A stretch of DNA of 15,267 nt. It comes from an uncultured Ignavibacteria bacterium. GTDB taxonomy: Bacteria; Bacteroidota; Ignavibacteria; Ignavibacteriales; Melioribacteraceae. A model generated the notes under the pieces. It made no database searches. It was not told where the DNA came from and was given only the letters and a program-made list of their open reading frames with translations. The DNA is taken from assembly GCA_937930275.1 (NCBI GenBank), contig CALGLM010000232.1:1-15267 (forward strand), in the 5' to 3' direction. Position numbers and translations under genes: made by a program. Shown in pieces: positions 8,618 to 15,267 of this stretch. Every line of letters begins with the position of its first letter. The stretch's first letter is position 1.

Positions 8618-10974
8618 GGAATTGAAATAATAAAACAAGTTCCTTTACCAATCGAGCTGGTAATTTCAATTTTTCCGTTATGTTTTTCAACCATTTCACC
8701 GCATAATAATAATCCTAAGCCGGTACCTTTTTCGTTATTAGTACCCGGTGTAGAGTTAATATTTGTGATATCAAACAGATTATCTATTTGTTCTTTTGTC
8801 ATCCCAATACCGTTATCTGTTACCGTAAGTATTACGTTTGATGTCGTTTTTTTTGCAGCAACAGATACATAACCGTTAGTTCTTGTAAATTTAATTCCGT
8901 TAGTTATTAAGTTGGAAAGAATTGAGTACATCATCTTTCTATCGGCAACCAAACTGAAATCTTTGTCAACGTCCAATTTAATTTCAATACCTTTCTTTTT
9001 AGCAATTCCTAAAAGAATGTTTTCAACCTCTTCAAGTAAGTCGTATAAGTAAAAGCTTTCTGGTGTAAATTGAATTCTACCGAGTTCAAATCTTGTCCAA
9101 TTTAACAAGTTTTCGAGTAAGCCGTATAAATTTTTGGCAGAAGACTCGATATTGCCAACAAATTCTTTTATTTCGTCCTTGGATAACGAATCCGCTTCGC
9201 TAATAATAAAGGATGCAAGTCCCAATAAACCCTGAAACGGACTTTTAAGGTCGTGCGATACCATTGAATAAAAGCGGTCTTTGCTACGGTTAATCTCTTC
9301 CAATTCTTTAGAATAAAATACAAGTCGTTCTTCGTTAATTTTACGCTTTACGGCATTTGCGAGCATTTCACCCGTAAGAGTGAAAATATTTATTAATTCA
9401 TCATTATACGAAATATGCTTTTCGCTGCTACCTGCTGCAATTATGCCCCACAGTTTACCGTCTATTTTAATCGGTATTAAAATAATTGATTTTATTTCTT
9501 CGTCAATTAAATCGTTTAATATTTTTACTGATTTATCTGCCGTAAAATATGTAACGGGCTTATCTAACAATAACGGAGATAAAATCTCTTCGGTATTTTC
9601 GTTAATTTCTATATTTTCAATATCAAATACAATATCAGGATTAACATATTTTTGTTTTAGGCTAAATAACTTGGAATTAGGGAAATAATTAAATAATGCG
9701 GTAAATTTTTGTTCGGTAAATTCCGAAATAAACTGTAGGGCGTGAATTATGCTGTTATCAATTTCATTAATATTTACATTTATTAAATTTGTAGAAGAAT
9801 TGCTTAAAAATTCAATAAATCGTATTCTGCTTTTTAATTGTTGCGAACTTTCGCGTAATTGTATATTTACGTTTTTCTTTTTTTTGTTCATCGAAATCAA
9901 AGTAATAATTACAATAACAAGTATAACCGCAACTAATAAAAAATAATATTTTTGAACTTTTGTTAGTCGAGATAAATAAATGTTCTCCTTATCTTTTTGT
10001 TCTATTTTATTTTTTACTAAAAGTTCGGCAATCTTTCTTGCCTGATCTTCTCTTTTTATTTCTTCCGAAATTTTAAAATATAAATTTTTATATCTTAAGC
10101 TTTGCTTTTCGTCCCTTTTAAAGAAATAATTTAACGTTAACAATAAATAAGCGTCAGAAATCAGTTTTTTATTGTTAATCTCTTCTGCAATTGTTAATGA
10201 TTTTAGCAATAACTCAATTGATTTATCCGGATTTTGCAATGCTAAATGAATACTTGCCAAATTTTGCATTGTATTTGCAATATCAAGTTTATTATTAAAC
10301 TTTAGTTTAATATCAAGAGCTTTTTGATAATAATTTAACGCCGAATTATTATTACCCGCAGTTTCGCTAAGGTAACCCAAGTTGTTTAATAAACGCGCCA
10401 TTCCGGTGCTGTCATTAGTCTTTTCAAATATTTCTAAAGCTTTAAGCAAGTTTTCTTCGGCAAGTATAAACTGACCTTGAATATGATATGCTGAACCAAT
10501 GTTGTTATATAAATTAGAAAGAATTCTAAGGTTTTTGGATTTTTCGCCGTACTTTAAGCCTATTAGATAATTTTCTAATGCTTTGTTATAGTTGTTAATT
10601 CTGTAATAAATTAACCCGATATCGTTATAACAAGTTGCCAAGTTAATATCGCTTCCATTTTTTTTATCAAGTTCAAGCGTCTTAAAAAGCAGTTCCAATG
10701 CTTTAGAATAATTATCCAAATTGCGATATGCAGCAGCAAGTAATTTTAGGCTTAAAGTTTCACCTAAATAATAATCGGATTGCTCGGATTTTTTAAGTGC
10801 TTCTTCAGAAAAAACAATAGATTTTACCGGTCGATTTGAAACATATACTCTTGCAGAATCCAACAGCTTTGCAATATCATCTGCTGAAGGGTAAAATTTT
10901 GAATCGTTTTGTTGAGCAAGAACAATAAAATTTGTAAAAATATTAAAAATAAGTATAAAAATAAATTTATTCAT
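8611..10974 (-). CDS. TPR-GAF transmembrane sensor histidine kinase
   Basis: This 787-residue sensor kinase starts with a signal peptide (about 1-20, FIVLA then QQ). About six tetratricopeptide repeats follow (about 70-310, for example NNYSKALELLFKTLEL, NNYNKALENYLIGLKYG and NNNSALNYYQKALDI), then a membrane helix (about 342-362) and a lysine-rich stop-transfer stretch. The TPRs should therefore face the periplasm. On the cytoplasmic side lie a short linker helix, a GAF domain (about 386-552), HisKA with SHDLKSPFQG (His574) and HATPase with N-box Asn692, DNGIGM (720-725) and GTGLGL (750-755). The GAF-kinase part closely resembles that of the convergent gene at 6197, for example SHDLxSPFQGxLG and LLENLLxW, so the two are probably paralogous. 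No receiver or effector domain is attached, and its regulator partner is not adjacent on the same strand. TPR kinases of this layout are common in Bacteroidota and relatives. The signal is unknown. Confidence 0.9.
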   Translation of the reverse strand: MNKFIFILIFNIFTNFIVLAQQNDSKFYPSADDIAKLLDSARVYVSNRPVKSIVFSEEALKKSEQSDYYLGETLSLKLLAAAYRNLDNYSKALELLFKTLELDKKNGSDINLATCYNDIGLIYYRINNYNKALENYLIGLKYGEKSKNLRILSNLYNNIGSAYHIQGQFILAEENLLKALEIFEKTNDSTGMARLLNNLGYLSETAGNNNSALNYYQKALDIKLKFNNKLDIANTMQNLASIHLALQNPDKSIELLLKSLTIAEEINNKKLISDAYLLLTLNYFFKRDEKQSLRYKNLYFKISEEIKREDQARKIAELLVKNKIEQKDKENIYLSRLTKVQKYYFLLVAVILVIVIITLISMNKKKKNVNIQLRESSQQLKSRIRFIEFLSNSSTNLINVNINEIDNSIIHALQFISEFTEQKFTALFNYFPNSKLFSLKQKYVNPDIVFDIENIEINENTEEILSPLLLDKPVTYFTADKSVKILNDLIDEEIKSIILIPIKIDGKLWGIIAAGSSEKHISYNDELINIFTLTGEMLANAVKRKINEERLVFYSKELEEINRSKDRFYSMVSHDLKSPFQGLLGLASFIISEADSLSKDEIKEFVGNIESSAKNLYGLLENLLNWTRFELGRIQFTPESFYLYDLLEEVENILLGIAKKKGIEIKLDVDKDFSLVADRKMMYSILSNLITNGIKFTRTNGYVSVAAKKTTSNVILTVTDNGIGMTKEQIDNLFDITNINSTPGTNNEKGTGLGLLLCGEMVEKHNGKIEITSSIGKGTCFIISIPQ

Positions 10975-11070
10975 TTTGATTTTTTAAGTAAAAAGTTTAT
11001 TTTATATTAAAATTGAATATAATAATTTATTTCTTTAAATGTTACTTTTTATTTACTTTAAGAGGGAATT
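10975..11070. promoter_or_regulatory. Divergent promoter region between TPR kinase and ppk2
   Basis: This 96-bp AT-rich spacer separates two divergent genes and should hold both promoters. On the plus strand a perfect TATAAT stands at 11018-11023, but nothing like TTGACA is found 16-18 bp upstream. On the minus strand a TATAAA-like box can be read near 11000. In DNA this AT-rich such boxes are expected by chance, so neither is assigned firmly. Confidence 0.3.
11061..11066 (+). promoter_or_regulatory. Shine-Dalgarno of ppk2
   Basis: AGAGGG stands 4 nt before the ATG at 11071. It supports that start over the internal Met33 (11167), so the lysine-rich N-terminal tail is probably really translated. 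Confidence 0.65.
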
Positions 11071-11937
11071 ATGTCACACAAAAAACGAGACAAAAAAAAA
11101 GGACAAAACGGGGAAGAAGAGAATTTAGAAAAAAAAGCCTCTAAAAAAGAGGAAAAAAACGATAAGATGAATAAAAAGGATTATGAAAAAGTTTTAGAAA
11201 AACTTTCTGTTGAATTGGTTAAGATGCAAGAATGGATTAAATTTAAGGGACTTAAGGTTGTGATAATATTTGAAGGAAGAGATGCAGCCGGAAAAGGGGG
11301 TGCAATTAAATCCATTACACAATTTCTAAATCCAAGATCTTGCCGAGTAGTTGCTTTGGCAAAACCGACCGAAAGAGAAAAAACTCAATGGTATTTTCAA
11401 CGTTATGCCGAGTATTTACCAAGTGCCGGAGAAATGGTAATGTTTGACCGTAGTTGGTATAACCGTGCAGGCGTAGAAAGAGTAATGGGTTTTTGTACCG
11501 ATGCAGAATATGAAGACTTTTTGAGAAGCTGTCCCGAGTTTGAAAGAATGATTATTAGAAGCGGAATTATTTTAATTAAATACTGGTTTTCGGTTAGCGA
11601 CGAAGAGCAGGAAAAAAGATTTCAAGATAGAATAAACGACCCGACTAAACAATGGAAATTAAGCCCTATGGATGTAGAAGCTCGCAGTAAATGGGTTGAA
11701 TACAGTAAAGCTAAAGATCAAATGTTTGCCTATACAGATATTAAACAGGCACCTTGGTATGTTGTTGATAGTAACGATAAAAGACGGGCAAGACTAAATA
11801 TGATTACTCACTTATTAAGTCTTATCCCTTACGAAGAAATTGAACATCCAACTATAGTATTACCTGATAGACAAAAAGATACCGGATATGTTAGACCTCC
11901 TAAAACAGATCAAACATTTATTCCGAAAATATATTAA
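11071..11937 (+). CDS. ppk2: Polyphosphate kinase 2, class I
   Basis: This 288-residue cytoplasmic enzyme belongs to the PPK2 family, which moves phosphate between inorganic polyphosphate and nucleotides. Class I members mainly make GTP or ATP from the diphosphates using polyphosphate. The Walker A loop GRDAAGKGG (69-77), the Walker B segment VMFDRSWYNRAGVERVMGFC (Asp126, Arg127) and the lid region with QDRINDPTKQWKLSPMD are all intact, and the match to single-domain class I enzymes runs nearly to the C-terminus (KRRARLN...LLSLIPYEE). The first 33 or so residues form a highly charged Lys/Glu-rich tail that is likely disordered; such tails vary between family members. An A9 run (11092-11100) lies in this tail. 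A Shine-Dalgarno 4 nt upstream supports the start. The gene stands alone, divergent from the TPR kinase and convergent with recQ. Any regulatory link to the kinases is speculation. Confidence 0.95.
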   Translation: MSHKKRDKKKGQNGEEENLEKKASKKEEKNDKMNKKDYEKVLEKLSVELVKMQEWIKFKGLKVVIIFEGRDAAGKGGAIKSITQFLNPRSCRVVALAKPTEREKTQWYFQRYAEYLPSAGEMVMFDRSWYNRAGVERVMGFCTDAEYEDFLRSCPEFERMIIRSGIILIKYWFSVSDEEQEKRFQDRINDPTKQWKLSPMDVEARSKWVEYSKAKDQMFAYTDIKQAPWYVVDSNDKRRARLNMITHLLSLIPYEEIEHPTIVLPDRQKDTGYVRPPKTDQTFIPKIY

Positions 11938-11989
11938 TTTATTTTATAACATTAAGTATTAAGGCTAAAAATTTTAGTAAAATAGTCGG

Positions 11990-12009
11990 TTTGCTATTGT
12001 TATAGCGGA
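11990..12009 (+). terminator. Weak hairpin downstream of ppk2
   Basis: GCTAT (11993-11997) and ATAGC (12002-12006) pair around a TGTT loop. Two G-U pairs and one A-U pair can extend the stem to about 8 bp. It lies 53 bp after the ppk2 stop but no U-run follows, so a role as intrinsic terminator is doubtful. Confidence 0.2.
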
Positions 12010-12174
12010 ATCGTATGGTATTTAATAATAACGCTAAAATAAATTAGTTTGTATAAACGTATTTATTATTCTACGTTATTTATTATACTTGCTTATTCGC
12101 TTTGTTATTTTTATTAACAGCGGAAACTGAGTATATTTTTGTTTTTTATCTTCAAGTTAATTTTAGATTTTAAA

Positions 12175-12195
12175 TGACAAAATTACATTTTGTTA
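12175..12195. terminator. AT-rich hairpin between ppk2 and recQ
   Basis: ACAAAAT (12177-12183) and ATTTTGT (12187-12193) form a perfect 7-bp stem with a 3-nt loop; a G-U and a U-A pair extend it to 9 bp in the plus-strand transcript. It is the best inverted repeat seen in this convergent gap and could end transcripts from either side. It lacks a GC-rich stem and a U-tract, so the call is tentative. Confidence 0.3.
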
Positions 12196-12279
12196 AGGAA
12201 TAGTTTACAACTCGGAATCAATTTATTTGTAAAGTAAAAGTGGGTAACACGTTTTTTGTTATTTTACGACATTCACAAT

Positions 12280-13713
12280 TTAATCGTTATCACAATTTTT
12301 GCATATAGGTTCGTCAAAAAATCCAAAGTATTCGTTTATATAAATTCTTCTACAATTTTTAGTTTGATAATATTGCAGCATTGCCAAAAGCTTTTTATTA
12401 TCTTCAAGTAACTTGTTTTTTATATAGTTATCATTATGCAATTTTTCGGGTAGTTCGGTTAAAAGGGTTAGATTTTTTAATTCTAATTCACCTTCGGTAA
12501 CCCCGTATCTATCCAACATTGCAAGTGCGGTTTCAAGCCTAAAATCATATTTATCTTTAAAGCTTAATTGTTCTCGTAAATAATCAATTCCCATGTTATT
12601 AATAGCTTCAAGGTCAGTAATTAATAAATCGTATAATCTACTATAAAAATCTGCACTGGGGTTAGCCCACTTTATAAATTCCATTTGAGTATATAAATCT
12701 TGCTGATTATAAAGAAGTTTGCACAAAGAAGGTTCACCGTCTCTTCCGGCTCTTCCTATTTCCTGGTAATAAGATTCAACAGACGAAGGAATTTCGGCAT
12801 GAATAACATATCTTATGTTTTCTTTATCAATTCCCATTCCAAATGCATTGGTGGCAAGTATCAATTGCGAATCGCCTTCAATAAAATTGCGTTGAGTTTT
12901 TTTCCTTTCCGCAGCATTAAGTTTACCGTGATAAATTTTATGTTTATAACCTTTAGCCCTAAGCAGTTCACTAAAATGTTCGAGTTTTTTTATAAGAGAA
13001 AAATAAATAATTCCGCTTCCCTTGAAATTGTCAATAACTTTTATTATTTCATTTAGTGTTTGTTTATCGTCATAAACATCAGTTGCCTCAAGCCGTAAAT
13101 TTGGTCGATTAATTCCTGTGTGAAAAATTTCGATTTCTGATTTATTTAAGCCTAATTTTTCAATAATGTCTTTTTGTACAGGTTGTGTTGCAGTAGCAGT
13201 TAAGGCTACAGTTAAAGGATTATTTAGCAAAGCTCTAAACTCGGCAATTCTGCTATAATCGGGTCTAAAATCGTGTCCCCATTCACTTATACAATGTGCT
13301 TCGTCAACCGCAAGCAAGTCAATTTTTATTCCTTGTAAAGCATTTATAAACTCGGGTTTCCTAAATCTTTCGGGTGTTACGTACAAAAGATTTATTTTCC
13401 CCTCTAAAAACATCTTCAATCGTTCTTGTTTTTTTTCTGCAGATACAGTCGAATTAATATACTTCGCAGATATACTTCGTTTTTTTAATGAATCAACTTG
13501 ATCTTGCATTAAGGCAATTAAAGGGCTGATGACTATAGTTTTGCCGTCAAACAATAAAGCCGGAACTTGATAACAAATTGATTTACCGCCTCCTGTTGGC
13601 ATTATAACAAAACAATGTTTTTTTTGTTCTACAAGTCGTTCGATAACTTCTTTTTGAACCCCTTTAAAACTGCTATATCCAAAATATTTATTTAATATCG
13701 AAATCGAATTCAT
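12280..13713 (-). CDS. recQ: Short-form RecQ-family ATP-dependent DNA helicase
   Basis: This 477-residue 3'-5' DNA helicase of the RecQ family acts in recombination and fork repair. Visible motifs are motif 0 (FKGVQKEVI, Gln20), Walker A TGGGKS (40-45, Lys44), motif II DEAH (137-140), the aromatic-rich loop SEWGHDFRPDY (143-153), motif III TATAT (172-176), GMGID (292-296) and motif VI YYQEIGRAGRDG (315-326). About 125 residues follow before the zinc-binding segment CRRIYINEYFG...CKNCDND. Cys454, Cys471 and Cys474 have the spacing of the E. coli RecQ zinc ligands, but the place of the fourth is Asp477, the last residue. There is no RQC winged helix or HRDC domain; full RecQ proteins have roughly 600 or more residues, while short RecS-like members are near 500. 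There is no Shine-Dalgarno at the start. It is divergent from dnaN. The family is certain; recQ versus recS-like naming is open. Confidence 0.9.
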   Translation of the reverse strand: MNSISILNKYFGYSSFKGVQKEVIERLVEQKKHCFVIMPTGGGKSICYQVPALLFDGKTIVISPLIALMQDQVDSLKKRSISAKYINSTVSAEKKQERLKMFLEGKINLLYVTPERFRKPEFINALQGIKIDLLAVDEAHCISEWGHDFRPDYSRIAEFRALLNNPLTVALTATATQPVQKDIIEKLGLNKSEIEIFHTGINRPNLRLEATDVYDDKQTLNEIIKVIDNFKGSGIIYFSLIKKLEHFSELLRAKGYKHKIYHGKLNAAERKKTQRNFIEGDSQLILATNAFGMGIDKENIRYVIHAEIPSSVESYYQEIGRAGRDGEPSLCKLLYNQQDLYTQMEFIKWANPSADFYSRLYDLLITDLEAINNMGIDYLREQLSFKDKYDFRLETALAMLDRYGVTEGELELKNLTLLTELPEKLHNDNYIKNKLLEDNKKLLAMLQYYQTKNCRRIYINEYFGFFDEPICKNCDND

Positions 13714-13747
13714 TTAATAACTTAAAAATAATTAATAATTACGTAAA

Positions 13748-13776
13748 GTTATAAAAATATGGCTAACAAGCAACAA
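13748..13776 (-). promoter_or_regulatory. Candidate sigma70-like promoter of recQ
   Basis: Read on the minus strand, TTGTTG (13776-13771) and TATAAC (13753-13748) are separated by 17 bp. The -10 matches consensus at 5 of 6 positions and the -35 at 3 of 6. Transcription would start about 28 nt before the recQ ATG. Confidence 0.4.
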
Positions 13777-13806
13777 CAATAAACTTTAATAAGCCGTTTA
13801 CAGTAA

Positions 13807-13830
13807 TTATAATATAAATAAATATTATAA
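13807..13830. repeat. Perfect AT-only inverted repeat upstream of dnaN
   Basis: TTATAATAT (13807-13815) and ATATTATAA (13822-13830) are perfect 9-bp arms around a 6-nt AAATAA spacer. The dyad ends 17 bp before the -35 box of the dnaN promoter. It could be a regulator site or an easily melted element, but pure A/T sequence forms dyads easily. Confidence 0.45.
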
Positions 13831-13847
13831 ACTTATTGCTTTATAAA

Positions 13848-13876
13848 TTGAAAATGATTAAAATTTTTGGTATATT
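13848..13876 (+). promoter_or_regulatory. Sigma70-like promoter of dnaN
   Basis: TTGAAA (13848-13853) and TATATT (13871-13876) are separated by exactly 17 bp, and each matches consensus at 5 of 6 positions. Transcription should start near 13883, giving a leader of only about 18 nt that carries the Shine-Dalgarno. It is the best promoter I can see in the window. Confidence 0.6.
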
Positions 13877-13889
13877 AGTGATTTAATTT

Positions 13890-13893
13890 GGAG
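13890..13893 (+). promoter_or_regulatory. Shine-Dalgarno of dnaN
   Basis: GGAG stands 7 nt before the ATG at 13901, the usual distance, and fixes the dnaN start. Confidence 0.7.
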
Positions 13894-13900
13894 TAAAAAA

Positions 13901-15043
13901 ATGGAATTTAAAGTAAATAGTACAGAGCTAAATAAAGTAGTTTCAAAGCTGTTTGCGGTGATAAATCCAAAATCACCGATGGAAATTTATCAAAATTTTT
14001 TGATTGAAATAAAAGAAAGCATGCTAAAAATTTACTCGGCAGATGTTGGGTTGTTAGTAACTGCAGAATTGAAAGTAATAACGACCGAAGAAGAAGCGGA
14101 AACAAGCTTTTTAATTAATGCGGCTTACTTAAACAATATAGTAAAATCGTTAAAAGATACATTAATTACGTTTGAAATTGTTCCTGGTCAAAAAGCTACT
14201 TTAACCACACCCAGCGGTACGTATTTATTTAATATTTTAGAGCGTGATAATTATGTGCTCGATTTGCCTTCTGAAGAAGACCCCAGCTTTGTAATATCGT
14301 TAAATTCTGCAAGAATAAAGAAAATTATTGAAAATACAAGCTACATTATACAAGATAACTTAAAGCCTGCAATGATGGGTATGGTGTTTGACTTTAAAGA
14401 AGACGGCTTACGTTTAGTGGGAACAGACGGCTATAGATTAATTAAATCTACGTTATTAGATGTTACCACAGATAATCCGATTTTAATAAACATACCTAAA
14501 AAAACAGTTCATGTTTTAACAAAAATTTTGGAAAATGCAGATTTTGAAATTTCCGTTATTCACGACTTTGCTATTATTAATACTGAAAATTACGTATTAA
14601 TGACAAGGTTAATAAGAGATAAATTTCCTAATTACGATGTTGTTTTATTATTAGATAACGAAATAACGTTAAAAGTTAACAGAAACGAATTATATAATGT
14701 AGTTAATAGGTTATATACATTTGCAGCTTATGATGATTTGAAAAAAGTTATGTTTAAGCTTGATACCAACATGTTAGACGTTAGTACTTACGATTTAAAG
14801 AACAATACTTTTAACTTGAACGAAGTAATACCGTGCAAATATACGGGAATACCTATGGAAATAGGTTTTAACTGCGGTCACTTAAACGAAACATTAAGTC
14901 ATATAAGCACCGAAGGGGATTTAATATTTAGAATAAAAGAACCTACTAAGCCAATATTGGTTAGTTTAAATGAAAACAAGGAAAAAGAAGATTTATTAGT
15001 ACTTGTTATGCCAATGCGAATAAACAAAAAAAATGACAATTAA
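13901..15043 (+). CDS. dnaN: DNA polymerase III beta subunit (sliding clamp)
   Basis: This 380-residue protein is the ring-shaped dimeric clamp that holds the replicative polymerase on DNA. It has the length of three clamp folds of about 125 residues each. Diagnostic parts are an N-terminal MEFKVNSTELNKVVSKL-type start, the GLRLVGTDGYRLI segment (169-181, matching the ATDGHRLA region of E. coli beta) and the C-terminal VMPMRI (369-374, E. coli MPMRL), which lines the partner-binding cleft. Six charged or polar residues extend past that motif. Start, Shine-Dalgarno and promoter agree. The last 11 bp overlap recF, the classical dnaN-recF arrangement, so translation is probably coupled. dnaA, which usually precedes dnaN, is not in the upstream 13.9 kb; recQ stands there in the opposite orientation. 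Confidence 0.96.
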   Translation: MEFKVNSTELNKVVSKLFAVINPKSPMEIYQNFLIEIKESMLKIYSADVGLLVTAELKVITTEEEAETSFLINAAYLNNIVKSLKDTLITFEIVPGQKATLTTPSGTYLFNILERDNYVLDLPSEEDPSFVISLNSARIKKIIENTSYIIQDNLKPAMMGMVFDFKEDGLRLVGTDGYRLIKSTLLDVTTDNPILINIPKKTVHVLTKILENADFEISVIHDFAIINTENYVLMTRLIRDKFPNYDVVLLLDNEITLKVNRNELYNVVNRLYTFAAYDDLKKVMFKLDTNMLDVSTYDLKNNTFNLNEVIPCKYTGIPMEIGFNCGHLNETLSHISTEGDLIFRIKEPTKPILVSLNENKEKEDLLVLVMPMRINKKNDN

Positions 15044-15267
15044 TGAAATTGAGTTAATAAACTTTAGACTGCATAAAAAAACGAAATTAAATTTTTCGGA
15101 AAGTATTAATTTTATAGTAGGCGGTAACGGGCAAGGTAAAACTTCCGTGTTGGAAGCAATATATTACCTTGCCACAACCAAAAACATGTTGCAAGCCTCG
15201 GAATGTGATGCTGTTAATTTTGAATCTACAAGTTTTAAAATTTTAGGTGATATAAAAGGTTTAGTAA
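15033..15267 (+). CDS. recF: DNA replication and repair protein RecF, 5' part
   Basis: The first 78 codons are present and the window ends inside the gene. RecF is an SMC-like ATPase that helps load RecA at single-strand gaps through RecFOR. The N-terminus reads INEIELINFRLHK, then FIVGGNGQGKTSVLEAIYYL, with a Walker A motif GGNGQGKT at residues 30-37 (Lys36), as expected for RecF. The ATG at 15033 lies inside dnaN and gives an 11-bp overlap in a different frame; no Shine-Dalgarno is seen, which fits translational coupling from dnaN. An ATG at 15043 is in another frame and is not the start. The full protein should be about 360 residues. The identity is supported by both motif and position. 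Confidence 0.93.
   Translation, partial: MTINEIELINFRLHKKTKLNFSESINFIVGGNGQGKTSVLEAIYYLATTKNMLQASECDAVNFESTSFKILGDIKGLV

Larger units (their letters stand above)
11938..12279. other. 342-bp convergent intergenic region without a recognisable gene
   Basis: The region lies between the stops of ppk2 and recQ. I found no ORF longer than about 10 codons with a ribosome binding site, no tRNA-like fold and no mobile element. It holds two weak hairpins (listed separately). A small palindrome, CTAAAA-A-TTTTAG (11965-11977), also occurs. The length is generous for a plain convergent gap in a window where other gaps are 1-203 bp. Confidence 0.6.
13714..13900. promoter_or_regulatory. Divergent recQ-dnaN intergenic region
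   Basis: This 187-bp, very AT-rich gap holds the recQ and dnaN promoters and a perfect AT-only dyad (separate entries). I looked for DnaA boxes (TTATNCACA on either strand) because dnaN is often origin-linked, and found none. No small gene is visible. Confidence 0.5.

Noticed and set aside
9380-9946. Two plus-strand ORFs inside the TPR kinase gene
   Set aside because: They are antisense shadows of the GAF and membrane-helix region of a gene with intact motifs.
11965-11977. CTAAAA-A-TTTTAG palindrome after ppk2
   Set aside because: A one-base loop cannot form a terminator hairpin and A/T palindromes of this size are expected by chance.
12287-12295. TTATCACAA resembling a DnaA box
   Set aside because: It does not match TTATNCACA in register, lies in the recQ coding end, and has no companion boxes.
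12700-13056. 118-codon plus-strand ORF
   Set aside because: It is antisense to the RecQ helicase motifs, whose frame is clearly the real one.
13908-14105. 65-codon minus-strand ORF
   Set aside because: It is a shadow of the first domain of dnaN.

Overview
The window is AT-rich chromosomal DNA with no sign of mobile DNA, CRISPR or stable RNA genes. The organism is most likely a low-GC member of the FCB group, such as Ignavibacteriota or a related Bacteroidota/Chlorobiota lineage. This is an inference from the dense array of large sensor kinases (a propeller-type sensor, a TPR-type kinase and a multi-PAS kinase with an Rcp1-like regulator). Several genes also have clear Shine-Dalgarno sequences, which classical Bacteroidia largely lack. 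TAA and TGA both act as stops, so the code is standard.

Region 1 (1-10974) is a signal-transduction block. A secreted or membrane two-component-type propeller sensor runs off the left edge on the minus strand. Divergent from it, a tight plus-strand operon encodes a membrane histidine kinase with five PAS domains, a single-domain Rcp1-type response regulator, and a soluble REC-PAS-PAS-GAF-kinase. A fourth sensor (signal peptide-TPR-TM-GAF-kinase, minus strand) converges on the operon with a 7-bp overlap of the stop codons. The last two kinases have clearly related GAF-HisKA-HATPase cores but different inputs. No DNA-binding or other effector domain is visible in the complete genes, so the output of this phosphotransfer circuit lies elsewhere, possibly in the cut propeller protein.

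Region 2 (10975-12279) holds a class I polyphosphate kinase 2 gene, divergent from the TPR kinase, followed by a 342-bp convergent intergenic region that contains only weak hairpins.

Region 3 (12280-15267) is a replication/repair block. A short-form RecQ helicase (minus strand) is divergent from dnaN (sliding clamp), and dnaN overlaps the start of recF by 11 bp. The dnaN-recF order is the classical origin-proximal arrangement, but dnaA is not directly upstream; recQ takes that place. dnaN has a good sigma70-like promoter with a very short leader.

The points most worth a second look are a cluster of ACAAT/ATTGT half-sites upstream of the kinase operon, the kinase-regulator-kinase circuit without an output, the tail-to-tail related kinases, a G7 tract in one kinase domain, and a RecQ that ends exactly at the position of its fourth zinc ligand.
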